From: RBG-16-66-20 sp040752005
Lineage (GTDB): Bacteria > Pseudomonadota > Gammaproteobacteria > Burkholderiales > SG8-39
Reading direction: 5' to 3'
NCBI GenBank assembly: GCA_040752005.1
Contig: JBFMFX010000021.1
Location: 1 to 64,000 of the forward strand
DNA length: 64,000 nucleotides
Position numbers and translations under genes: made by a program. The notes beneath the pieces were generated by a model. The model saw only the letters and a program-made list of their open reading frames with translations. It had not been told where the DNA came from and did not search any database. Each line of letters opens with the position of its first letter. The stretch's first letter is position 1. Shown here piece by piece: positions 38,745-46,847 of this stretch.

Positions 38745-39841
38745 GCGTGCCCAAGGACGTGGTGACCCTGTACCGGGAGAGCCTCGCCCGGCGCGGCTTC
38801 GTGTCCGACCCGGCGCAGTGGCGCGCGGTCGAGCGGCTGCAGCGCCTGTACGAGGAGTGGAGCGCCTACAAGGCGCGACGCAGCAGCGCGCTCAGGCGGC
38901 TGCTGGTCCATCCGCCGCTGCCGCGCGGCGTGTACCTGTGGGGAGCGGTCGGCCGGGGCAAGAGCTTCCTGATGGACGCGTTCTACCTGTGCGTGCCGCT
39001 GGTGCGCAAGCGCCGCGTGCACTTTCACCACTTCATGCGTGAGGTCCACCGGGAGCTCGACGAGCTGAAAGGCACGCAGGACTCGGTCGGCGCGGTCGCC
39101 GCGCGCACCGCGCGCCGCTGGCGCCTGATCTGCTTCGACGAGTTCCACGTCTCGGATATCGTCGACGCCATGATCCTCGGCCGCTTCCTCGGCCAGGCGA
39201 TGGCGCGCGGCGTCGAGTTCGTGATGACCAGCAACTACCACCCGGACCGGCTCTACCCGGACGGGCTGCAGCGCGAGCGCTTCCTGCCCGCGATCGAGCT
39301 GCTCAAGTCGCGCCTCGACGTCATCCATGTGGACAACGGCGTGGACTACCGGCGGCTGAAGATGGAGCGCCTCAAGGTCTATCACACCGGCGCGCAGGCG
39401 GAGGCCGCGCTGGCGAGAATCTTCGAGGAGCTGAAGGATGTCGAGGAAGAGCGCCAGCCGCTCGATGTCGAGGGGCGCCGCATCCCCTACCGCAAGCGCG
39501 CCGGTGGCGTGGTCTGGTTCGAGTTTTCGGCGCTGTGCGGCGGGCCGCGGTCCTACGCCGATTACGTGGACCTCGCGCAGCGCTTTCACACGGTGCTGCT
39601 GTCCGGGGTGCCGCGCATGGGTGCGCGCGAGGCCGACTGCGCGCGCCGATTCACCTGGCTGGTGGACGTGCTCTACGACCGGCGCATCAAGCTGGTGATC
39701 GGCGCCGCCGCGCCGCCCGAGGCGCTGTTCGGCGAAGGGGGCGAGGCGCGCACCGCCGCGGCGGAGTTCGAGCGCACCGTGAGCCGCCTGCACGAGATGC
39801 AGTCGGCCGCCTACCTGCAGGCCGAGCGCGCGCTGCCGTAG
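38741..39841 (+). CDS. zapE: Cell division protein ZapE (AFG1-like ATPase)
   Basis: 366 residues. Walker A GAVGRGKSFLMD, Walker B LICFDEFHVSDIVDAM and the sensor-1 Asn in VMTSNYHPDRLYPDGLQRERFLPAI are the AFG1/ZapE signature. The enzyme binds and destabilises FtsZ polymers during division and is also linked to membrane protein quality control. It is located between a DMT transporter and the signalling operon; in many betaproteobacteria it follows the 2-oxoglutarate dehydrogenase genes, as here. Confidence 0.94.
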   Translation: MSVPKDVVTLYRESLARRGFVSDPAQWRAVERLQRLYEEWSAYKARRSSALRRLLVHPPLPRGVYLWGAVGRGKSFLMDAFYLCVPLVRKRRVHFHHFMREVHRELDELKGTQDSVGAVAARTARRWRLICFDEFHVSDIVDAMILGRFLGQAMARGVEFVMTSNYHPDRLYPDGLQRERFLPAIELLKSRLDVIHVDNGVDYRRLKMERLKVYHTGAQAEAALARIFEELKDVEEERQPLDVEGRRIPYRKRAGGVVWFEFSALCGGPRSYADYVDLAQRFHTVLLSGVPRMGAREADCARRFTWLVDVLYDRRIKLVIGAAAPPEALFGEGGEARTAAAEFERTVSRLHEMQSAAYLQAERALP

Positions 39842-39865
39842 GGGCGCCGGCGGCGCCGGCTCCCG

Positions 39866-39871
39866 TACAAT
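39866..39871 (+). promoter_or_regulatory. Candidate -10 box (TACAAT) for the signalling operon
   Basis: TACAAT lies 17 nt before the GTG at 39889 and is followed by AAGGAGG, a strong ribosome binding site. GGCGCC-rich inverted repeats at 39842-39860 occupy the -35 region and may form the zapE terminator. Confidence 0.5.
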
Positions 39872-39888
39872 AGGCCGAAGGAGGCCCC

Positions 39889-40086
39889 GTGCAGAGCCTG
39901 GACGCCAAGAGCCAGCGCATGATCGCGCTGTGCATGCTCGGCTGCGTGCTCTTCAATTTTCCGGTGCTCGCGCTGTTCAACGTACCGGCGACCCTGCTCG
40001 GCGTGCCGCTTCTGTACGCGTACCTCTTCATCGCCTGGGCCCTGCTGATCGCGCTCATGGCCCTGGTCATCGAAGCGCGGGATTAG
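39889..40086 (+). CDS. Small two-helix membrane protein upstream of symporter-kinase
   Basis: 65 residues from GTG with AAGGAGG 6-7 nt upstream. Two membrane helices at about 11-31 and 38-60, a short cytoplasmic start and acidic end (EARD). It is 8 bp before the symporter-kinase gene. Its size, topology and place mirror the DUF4212 protein in front of the symporter at 57.7 kb, so it may be a small subunit of the symporter-like sensor; sequence similarity to DUF4212 is not obvious. Confidence 0.75.
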   Translation: MQSLDAKSQRMIALCMLGCVLFNFPVLALFNVPATLLGVPLLYAYLFIAWALLIALMALVIEARD

Positions 40087-40094
40087 CCCTGCCC

Positions 40095-42893
40095 ATGCTC
40101 CAGGGCTGGGTGATCGTCGTCGTTTCCTTCGCCTACCTGGGGCTGCTGTTCGCGATCGCCTACTACGCCGACAAGCGCGCCGACCAGGGGCGCTCGGTGA
40201 TCGCCAATCCATACGTGTACGCGCTGTCGCTCGCGGTGTACGCGACCGCGTGGACGTTCTACGGGTCGGTCGGCCGCGCGGCCGCCGACGGGGTGGGGTT
40301 CCTGCCGATCTACATCGGCCCGACGCTGATGATCGCCCTGTGGTGGATCGTGGTGCGCAAGATGCTGCGCATCACCAAGGAGAACCGCATCACGTCGCTC
40401 GCCGACTTCATCGCCTCGCGCTATGGCAAGAGCGCACTGCTGGGCGGCGTGGTGACCGTGATCGTGGTGATCGGTATCGTCCCCTACATCTCGCTGCAGT
40501 TGAAGGCGATCTCCAGCACTTTCACCATCCTGCTGCAGTACCCCGACATCGTGATGCCGGCCAAGGTCGGGGCGATGCCGCTTCTGCAGGACACCGCGCT
40601 GTGGGTGGCGCTGATCCTCGCGGTGTTCACGATCCTGTTCGGCACGCGGCACCTGTACTCGGCCGAGCACCACGAGGGCATGGTGGCGGCGATCGCCTTC
40701 GAGTCGCTGGTCAAGCTGCTCGCGTTTCTCGCCGTGGGCGTGTTCGTGACCTTCGGCATCTACGACGGTTTCGGCGACATCTTCTTGCGCGCCGCCGCCG
40801 ATCCGGGGCTCGCGCCCCTGCTCACGCCGCTCGAGGGGGTCGCCGGCGGCTACGCGAGCTGGGTGTGGCTGACGGTGCTCTCGATGCTCGCGATCCTGTT
40901 CCTGCCGCGCCAGTTCCAAGTGGCGGTGATCGAGAACACCGACGAAAAGCACCTCGCCAAGGCGATCTGGCTGTTTCCGCTGTACATGCTCGCGATCAAC
41001 CTGTTCGTGCTGCCGCTCGCCTTCGGCGGGCGGCTGCACTTTCCGGACGGCTCGGTGGACGCCGACACCTTCGTGCTGACCCTGCCGATGGCCGAGCGCC
41101 AGGAGCTGCTCGCGCTGCTGGTGTTCATCGGCGGGCTGTCGGCGGCGACCGGCATGGTGATCGTGGAGACGATCGCGCTCTCGACCATGGTGTGCAACGA
41201 CCTGGTGATGCCGGTGCTGCTGCGCCTGCGCGCGCTGCGCCTGGCCGAGCGCGCCGACCTCACCGGGCTGCTGCTCGGCATCCGGCGCTGGGCGATCGTG
41301 CTCACGCTGCTGCTCGGCTATCTGTACTTTCGCGTCGCCGGCGAGGCCTACGCGCTCGTCTCGATCGGTCTGATCTCGTTCGCCGCGGTGGCGCAGTTCG
41401 CCCCGGCGGCGCTCGGCGGCATCTTCTGGAAGGGCGGCACACGCCGCGGCGCGCTCGCCGGCCTGCTCGCCGGATTTGCGGTGTGGTTCTACACGCTGCT
41501 CGTACCGGCGTTCGCGCGCTCGGGATGGCTGCCGGTGAGCCTGCTGGAAGAAGGACCGTTCGGCATCGCGCTGCTCAAGCCACTGGCGCTCTTCGGCCTG
41601 GCGGGACTCGACCAGATCACGCACGCCATGCTCTGGAGCATGCTCGCCAATGTCGGCGCCTACGTCGCGGTGTCGCTCGCCGACACGCCCAGCGCCGAGG
41701 AGCACCGCCAGGCGAGCCTGTTCGTGGACGTGTTCCGGCGCCTGCCGGAGGCGGGCGGGGCACGCTTCTGGCGCGGCACCGCCTCCGCCCAGGACCTGCA
41801 CAACGTGCTGGCGCGCTTCGTCGGGGCGGAAGCCGCCGATGCCGCTTTCCGGGCGTACGCCACGCGCAAGCACGTGCACTGGCCGGAGCAGCCGCTCGTC
41901 GCCGACGCCGAGTTCGTGCACTACGTCGAAACCGTGCTCGCGGGGGCGATCGGCGCGTCCTCGGCGCGCATCATGGTCGGCTCGGCGGTGAAGGAGGAGG
42001 CGCTGACGCTGGAGGAGGTGCGCCAGATCCTCGACGAGGCCTCGCAAGTGGTGATCTACAGCCATCGCCTGGAGCAGAAGTCGCGCGAGCTGGAGAGGGC
42101 GACCGCCGAGCTGCGCGCCGCGAACGAGCGCCTGAAGGAGCTCGACCGGCTGAAGGACGACTTCCTCTCCACCGTCACCCACGAGCTGCGCACGCCGCTC
42201 ACCTCGATCCGCGCCTTCAGCGAGATCCTCAACCAGGACCCGCGCGTGGACCTGGCGCAGCGGCGCAAATTCCTCGGCATCATCACCAAGGAGACCGAGC
42301 GCCTGACGCGTCTCATCAACCAGGTGCTCGACCTCGCCAAGATCGAGTCCGGCCGGGCCGACTGGCATGTCACCGACGTCGATCTGCGCGAGGTGGTGAG
42401 CGATACGCTGACCGCGATGGGGCAGGTGTTCCAGGAAAAGAACATCCGCGTCGAGGTGCGGCTGCCGGAGAGCGTGCCGCCGGTTCGCGCCGACCTCGAC
42501 CGCCTGATCCAGGTGATGCTCAACCTGCTGTCCAACGCGGTGAAGTTCTGCGACCCGGCGGACGGCCGCATCGAGGTCGCGCTCGTGGCCGAGGACGGCT
42601 GGCTGCGCGTGGACGTGTGCGACAACGGGCCGGGCGTGCGGCCGGGCGACGAACGGATCATCTTCGACAAGTTCGCGCAGGCGGGCGACGCGCTCACCGG
42701 CAAGCCGCAAGGCTCCGGGCTCGGCCTGTACATCTCCCGCCACATCGTCGAGTACCACGGCGGGCGCATCTGGGTGCGCAACCGGCCCGGCGGCGGCGCG
42801 TGCTTCTCGTTCACCCTGCCGGCGGCGCCGGGCGTGCGCGCCGCGGCGAAGGCGGAGGCAGTGCATGGCGAAAAAGAAAGTGCTGATCGTTGA
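40095..42893 (+). CDS. Solute:sodium symporter-STAC-histidine kinase fusion (CrbS/CbrA-like sensor)
   Basis: 932 residues. Residues 1-530 form an SLC5-type symporter with about 13 helices (ITSLADFIASRYGKS, LFGTRHLYSAEHHEGM, AILFLPRQFQVAVIEN). About 535-655 looks like the STAC domain that links such transporters to kinases (HNVLARFVGAE, FVHYVETVLAGAIGASSARIM, LEEVRQILDEASQV). A coiled coil (655-690) leads to HisKA with H696 in THELRTPL and the ATPase with N814, DNGPG at 843-847 and GSGLGL at 873-878. CrbS and CbrA, of this architecture, control acetate and amino acid use; the ligand here is inferred only from nearby acs, prpE and symporter genes. No PAS domain is seen. Confidence 0.93.
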   Translation: MLQGWVIVVVSFAYLGLLFAIAYYADKRADQGRSVIANPYVYALSLAVYATAWTFYGSVGRAAADGVGFLPIYIGPTLMIALWWIVVRKMLRITKENRITSLADFIASRYGKSALLGGVVTVIVVIGIVPYISLQLKAISSTFTILLQYPDIVMPAKVGAMPLLQDTALWVALILAVFTILFGTRHLYSAEHHEGMVAAIAFESLVKLLAFLAVGVFVTFGIYDGFGDIFLRAAADPGLAPLLTPLEGVAGGYASWVWLTVLSMLAILFLPRQFQVAVIENTDEKHLAKAIWLFPLYMLAINLFVLPLAFGGRLHFPDGSVDADTFVLTLPMAERQELLALLVFIGGLSAATGMVIVETIALSTMVCNDLVMPVLLRLRALRLAERADLTGLLLGIRRWAIVLTLLLGYLYFRVAGEAYALVSIGLISFAAVAQFAPAALGGIFWKGGTRRGALAGLLAGFAVWFYTLLVPAFARSGWLPVSLLEEGPFGIALLKPLALFGLAGLDQITHAMLWSMLANVGAYVAVSLADTPSAEEHRQASLFVDVFRRLPEAGGARFWRGTASAQDLHNVLARFVGAEAADAAFRAYATRKHVHWPEQPLVADAEFVHYVETVLAGAIGASSARIMVGSAVKEEALTLEEVRQILDEASQVVIYSHRLEQKSRELERATAELRAANERLKELDRLKDDFLSTVTHELRTPLTSIRAFSEILNQDPRVDLAQRRKFLGIITKETERLTRLINQVLDLAKIESGRADWHVTDVDLREVVSDTLTAMGQVFQEKNIRVEVRLPESVPPVRADLDRLIQVMLNLLSNAVKFCDPADGRIEVALVAEDGWLRVDVCDNGPGVRPGDERIIFDKFAQAGDALTGKPQGSGLGLYISRHIVEYHGGRIWVRNRPGGGACFSFTLPAAPGVRAAAKAEAVHGEKESADR

Positions 42894-43239
42894 CGACGAG
42901 CCGAACATCGTCACCGCGCTGGAGTACCTGCTCACGATGAGCGGCTACGAGGTGGCGGTGGCGGAAAACGGCGAGGAGGCGCTCGCCGCGGTCGCGCGCG
43001 CAAAACCCGACCTCGTGCTGCTCGACGTCATGATGCCGCGGCTGAACGGCTACGAGGTCTGCCGCCGCTTGCGCGAGCGCCCGGAGTGGGCGGGCATCAA
43101 GATCGTGATCCTATCGGCGAAAGGGCGCGAGGTGGACGTGAGCAAGGGCCTGTCGCTCGGCGCCGACCTGTACGTCACCAAGCCGTTCTCCAACACCGAG
43201 CTGGTGGCGCGAATCAGCGCCCTGCTGGGCGGGGCATGA
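42865..43239 (+). CDS. Single-domain response regulator
   Basis: 124 residues, only a receiver domain: acidic pocket D10-D11, phosphoacceptor D54 (LLDVMMPRLNGYEV), S84 and K106 (YVTKPFSNTEL). There is no DNA-binding output domain, so it must act by protein contact or phosphotransfer. It overlaps the sensor kinase by 29 bp, and its stop overlaps the next gene as ATGA. The natural partners are the upstream kinase and the downstream pseudokinase-exonuclease. Confidence 0.94.
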   Translation: MAKKKVLIVDDEPNIVTALEYLLTMSGYEVAVAENGEEALAAVARAKPDLVLLDVMMPRLNGYEVCRRLRERPEWAGIKIVILSAKGREVDVSKGLSLGADLYVTKPFSNTELVARISALLGGA

Positions 43240-45362
43240 GGCGCGCGCGCAAATTCCTCCTGTGGACGGCGATCCTCTACGGTGCGCTGCTCGGCATCGG
43301 TGCGGCGCTCGGCGTCGTGCTGCTCGCCGGCCTGCCCGAGGCCGAGCGCGCCGTGCTGCTGGCGGTGCTCGCCGAGCGCGCACCGGTGCTCGCTTTCGTC
43401 GCAGCGATCCTGCTGTTCGTCTGCGCCGGCGCGGTGAAATGGCTGTTCGACGAGTACGTGGTCGCCATCCACGCCCTCGCCGAGCAGACCGGCGTCGTGG
43501 CCGGTACGAACGAGGCGCTGCGCGTGCACACCGAAGGCGCGCGCGAGGTCGCCGAGGCCGCCGCCGCCGTGAACCGTCTCGCCGACGCCTACCGCGCCCT
43601 GAAGCGCGACGCCGAACGGCGCGCGCGCGAGACTGCGGCGAGGCTGGAGGAGGAGCGCAACCGGCTCGCCGCGCTGATGGCCGAACTCGCCGAGGGCGTG
43701 CTCGTCTGCAACGCCGAGGGCCGGATCCTGCTCTACAACGAGCAGGCGCGCGCGCTGCTCGCTGCCGCGGCGCCGGTAGGGCTCGGGCGCTCGGTGTTCG
43801 GGCTGATTGATCGCGCGCAAGTGGCGCACGCGCTGGAGAAGCTTGCGCGTCTGGCGCGGCCCGGCGAGGCGCCGCCCACTACCCGCTTTGTGACCACGGT
43901 CGGCGGCCGGCTGCTGCGGGTGCGCGCGGCGCCCTTCGTCGCCGCAAGCGGCGCCATGGCAGGCTTCGTCCTGTCGCTGGAGGACGTGACCGGCGATATC
44001 GAGCGCGAGGGATCCCGTCGCAAGCTGCTGCACGCGTTCGCGGCCGACATGCGCGCGCCGGTCGCGAACCTGCGCGCCGCCGCCGAGAACCTGCGCTCGT
44101 TTCCCGACATGGCGCCGCAGGACCGCGAGCGATTCATCGGCATCGTCGCCGAGGAATCGCAGGCGCTGTCGCAGAGGCTGAACGAGGCGCTGCGCGAGTA
44201 CGCCGGCGCGCTCAAGGCGGGCCTGGAGCTCGAGGACATGCGGGTGGCGGACCTGCTGGAGGTGGCGCGCCAGCGGATCGAGAGCACGCTCGCGGTGAGC
44301 GTCGCTCTGGAGGACGCGCCAGAGGACCTGTGGGTGCGCGTGGACAGCTTCGCGCTCGTGCAGGCGCTCGCGTTCCTTGCCGCCCGCCTGCATCAGGACT
44401 ACGCCGTCCGACTGCTGCGCTTTGCGGCACACACCGAGGGCGGGCATGTCGCGCTCGACCTCGGCTGGCACGGTGCGATCGTCGCGAGCGATGCGCTCGC
44501 GCTCTGGGAAACCGAGCCGATGCAGGCCGGGCCGGAGCACACGCCGCTCACGCTGCGCGACGTGGTGGAGCGTCACGGCGGCGAGATCTGGCAGCAGCGC
44601 GTCGGGCCGGCGGGAGAACGCGGCGCCTGCTTGCGCCTGCTGTTGCCGGCGGGCGAGGCCGCGCCGGCGCGCGGATGGATCGCGGCCGTCGGTCCCGAAA
44701 GCCGGCCGGAGTACTACGACTTCGACCTGTTTCGCGTCACCGACGCCTCGCGCGCGCTCGAGGACCGGCCGCTGCGCGAGCTGTCGTACACGGTGTTCGA
44801 CACCGAAACCACGGGCCTTGAGCCCTCGGCCGGTGACGAGATCCTCTCGATCGGCGCGGTGCGCATCGTCAACGGGCGCGTGCTGAAGAACGAGGTGTTC
44901 GAGGCCCTCGTCAACCCGCGCCGGCCGCCGAGCCGCGAGTCGGTGCGGATTCACGGCATAGACGCGGAAACGCTGGCGGGCCAGCCGCCGATCGAGCAGG
45001 TGCTGCCGGCGTTCCACCGCTTCTGCGAGGACACGGTGCTGGTCGCGCACAACGCGGCGTTCGACATGCGCTTTCTGGAGCTCAAGGAGCAGATGGCGGG
45101 CGTCACGTTCGAGCAGCCGGTGCTCGACACGCTGCTGCTGTCGGCGGCGGTGCACCCGGCGCACGACGACCATCGGCTGGAGGCGATCGCCGAGCGTCTC
45201 GGTGTGCGCGTGATCGGGCGCCACACGGCGCTCGGCGACGCGCTGCTCACGGCGGAGATCTTCCTGAAGCTGATCCCGCTGCTCGCCGAGCGCGGCATCG
45301 TCACGCTCGGCGAGGCGCTCGCCGCCTCGCGCGAGACCTGGTACGCCCGGGTGCGGTACTGA
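43236..45362 (+). CDS. Membrane PAS/pseudokinase fused to DEDDh 3'-5' exonuclease
   Basis: 708 residues. Two membrane helices (8-31, 46-69), a HAMP-like/coiled region (70-140), a PAS domain (about 143-255), a HisKA-like pair of helices (262-325) and a remnant ATPase region (360-472), then a DnaQ-type exonuclease (518-685). The H-box reads AFAADMRAPVANL, so the phosphoacceptor His is missing; the ATPase part lacks the N-box and a DxGxG motif but keeps VVERHGGEIW. The exonuclease has D522 and E524 (FDTETTG), D610 (HNAAFDMRFL), H663 and D668, so it should be active. Such a protein could tie nucleic acid or nucleotide degradation to the symporter-kinase signal. Confidence 0.9.
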   Translation: MRRARKFLLWTAILYGALLGIGAALGVVLLAGLPEAERAVLLAVLAERAPVLAFVAAILLFVCAGAVKWLFDEYVVAIHALAEQTGVVAGTNEALRVHTEGAREVAEAAAAVNRLADAYRALKRDAERRARETAARLEEERNRLAALMAELAEGVLVCNAEGRILLYNEQARALLAAAAPVGLGRSVFGLIDRAQVAHALEKLARLARPGEAPPTTRFVTTVGGRLLRVRAAPFVAASGAMAGFVLSLEDVTGDIEREGSRRKLLHAFAADMRAPVANLRAAAENLRSFPDMAPQDRERFIGIVAEESQALSQRLNEALREYAGALKAGLELEDMRVADLLEVARQRIESTLAVSVALEDAPEDLWVRVDSFALVQALAFLAARLHQDYAVRLLRFAAHTEGGHVALDLGWHGAIVASDALALWETEPMQAGPEHTPLTLRDVVERHGGEIWQQRVGPAGERGACLRLLLPAGEAAPARGWIAAVGPESRPEYYDFDLFRVTDASRALEDRPLRELSYTVFDTETTGLEPSAGDEILSIGAVRIVNGRVLKNEVFEALVNPRRPPSRESVRIHGIDAETLAGQPPIEQVLPAFHRFCEDTVLVAHNAAFDMRFLELKEQMAGVTFEQPVLDTLLLSAAVHPAHDDHRLEAIAERLGVRVIGRHTALGDALLTAEIFLKLIPLLAERGIVTLGEALAASRETWYARVRY

Positions 45363-45363
45363 G

Positions 45364-46815
45364 ATGCTGGAAAAATATGCCCGGCTCGAGCAGCGGCTGG
45401 CGGCCGAGCAGCAGACCTTCGCCCGGCCGCTCGGTGCGCTGCTCGGGCGCGCGCCGGTCACCTGCGCCGCGGCGCAGCCGCTCGGAGAGGTCGCCGCGCT
45501 GATGCGCCGCGAGCGCGTCGGTTCGGTGGTGGTGGTGGACGAGCACGGGCGCCCCGCCGGCATCGTCACTTCGCACGACATGGTACGGGTCGTCGCCGAG
45601 GACCGGCGCGCCACGCCGGTCGCCGAGGTGATGTCGCGTGACCCGGTCGCGCTGCCGGCGCACGCCTTCGCGTACGAAGCAGCGCTGACGATGGCGGCGC
45701 ACGGGATCCGCCACGTGCTGGTGATGGAGGAAGGGCGGCTCGCGGGCGTGGTGTCCGAGCGCGACCTCTTTTCGCTGCAGCGCCTCGGTCTCGGCGAGAT
45801 CACCATGGAGCTGCGGCTGGCGGCCGACATTCCGGCGCTCGCCGCGCTCGCGCGCGAGATCCGCCGGCTGATCGCGCTGCTCGTCGAGCAGGGCGTCGCC
45901 GCCGAGCAGTTGATGCAGTTCGTGTCGGTGCTGAACGACCGCCTGAGCCAGCGCGCGATCGAGATCGTGCGCAAGCGTCATGACCTGTCACGCATCCGCT
46001 GGTGCTGGCTCGCCTTCGGCAGCGAGGGTCGCTTCGAGCAGACGCTGGCCACCGACCAGGACAACGGGCTGATCTTCGCGGTGCACGACGGCAGCACGCC
46101 GCAGGCGGTTCGCGCCCGCCTGCTGCCTTTCGCCCGCGAGGTGAACGAGGCGCTCGCCCAGTGCGGCTTCCCGCTGTGCAAGGGCAACGTGATGGCCTCC
46201 AACCCGGAGCTGTGCCTGTCGCTGGAAGAATGGCAGCGAAAGATGGCCGGCTGGATCGAGGTTTCGCTGCCGAAGGCGCTGATGGACGCGGCCATCTTCT
46301 TCGACTTCCGCGCCCTGCACGGCGACGCGGCGCTGGCGGTCACGCTGCGCGAGCGCGTGCTCGCGCGCGCGCGCGGCCATCCGGCGTTCCTGCGCCACAT
46401 GGCCGAGGCGGCGCTGCAGGCGCGCCCGGCGCTCGGGCGCTTCGGCGGTTTCGCCACCGAGGACGCCCCGGGCGCGCCGGGCTCGATCAATCTCAAGCTC
46501 CAGGGCGCGCGCATCTTCGTGGACGCCGCGCGCGTGTTCGCGCTCGCAAAGGGCCTGCCGCAGACGGCGACCGCCGAACGGCTGCGCGCCGCGCTGGGGG
46601 AACTCTCCCCGGAAGGCGCCGCGGCGCTGTCGGCGTTCTTCCTTATCCAGCGCCTGCGGCTGCAGACGCAGGTGGCGAGCGGCGCGGCCGTCGGCGAGAG
46701 CGTGAACCGCGTCGCGCCGGAGCGGCTGGACCGGGTCACGCAGGCGGCGCTGCGGGAGGCGCTGCACGTGGCGAAAGACCTGCAAAGCCGGCTCGCGCTC
46801 GACTACCAGCTCTGA
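45364..46815 (+). CDS. CBS-pair / DUF294 nucleotidyltransferase-like protein
   Basis: 483 residues. Two CBS domains at about 25-85 and 88-140 (adenine-nucleotide sensing), a DUF294 nucleotidyltransferase fold at about 150-300 with GSEGRFEQTLATDQDNGLI (G219, S220; D231 and D233 probably bind metal), and the DUF294 C-terminal substrate-binding helical domain (about 325-480). GlnD-like transferases share this fold. Most relatives carry an extra cyclic-nucleotide-binding domain at the N-terminus, absent here. It starts 1 bp after the exonuclease gene. The target of the presumed nucleotide transfer is unknown. Confidence 0.9.
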   Translation: MLEKYARLEQRLAAEQQTFARPLGALLGRAPVTCAAAQPLGEVAALMRRERVGSVVVVDEHGRPAGIVTSHDMVRVVAEDRRATPVAEVMSRDPVALPAHAFAYEAALTMAAHGIRHVLVMEEGRLAGVVSERDLFSLQRLGLGEITMELRLAADIPALAALAREIRRLIALLVEQGVAAEQLMQFVSVLNDRLSQRAIEIVRKRHDLSRIRWCWLAFGSEGRFEQTLATDQDNGLIFAVHDGSTPQAVRARLLPFAREVNEALAQCGFPLCKGNVMASNPELCLSLEEWQRKMAGWIEVSLPKALMDAAIFFDFRALHGDAALAVTLRERVLARARGHPAFLRHMAEAALQARPALGRFGGFATEDAPGAPGSINLKLQGARIFVDAARVFALAKGLPQTATAERLRAALGELSPEGAAALSAFFLIQRLRLQTQVASGAAVGESVNRVAPERLDRVTQAALREALHVAKDLQSRLALDYQL

Positions 46816-46816
46816 T

Positions 46817-46822
46817 TAGAAT
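46817..46822 (+). promoter_or_regulatory. Candidate -10 box (TAGAAT) for acuI-prpE
   Basis: TAGAAT lies right after the stop of the nucleotidyltransferase gene; transcription would begin about 46829 and leave a 19-nt leader that includes GGGAGGAG. This makes the ATG at 46848, not the one at 46821, the start of acuI. Confidence 0.5.
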
Positions 46823-46847
46823 GGCGCCCGCGGCCAGGGAGGAGCCC

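Noticed and set aside
40083..42935. Antisense frame opposite the symporter-kinase gene
   Set aside because: Opposite a gene with complete kinase motifs; the translation is His/Arg/Glu/Gln-rich without domains.
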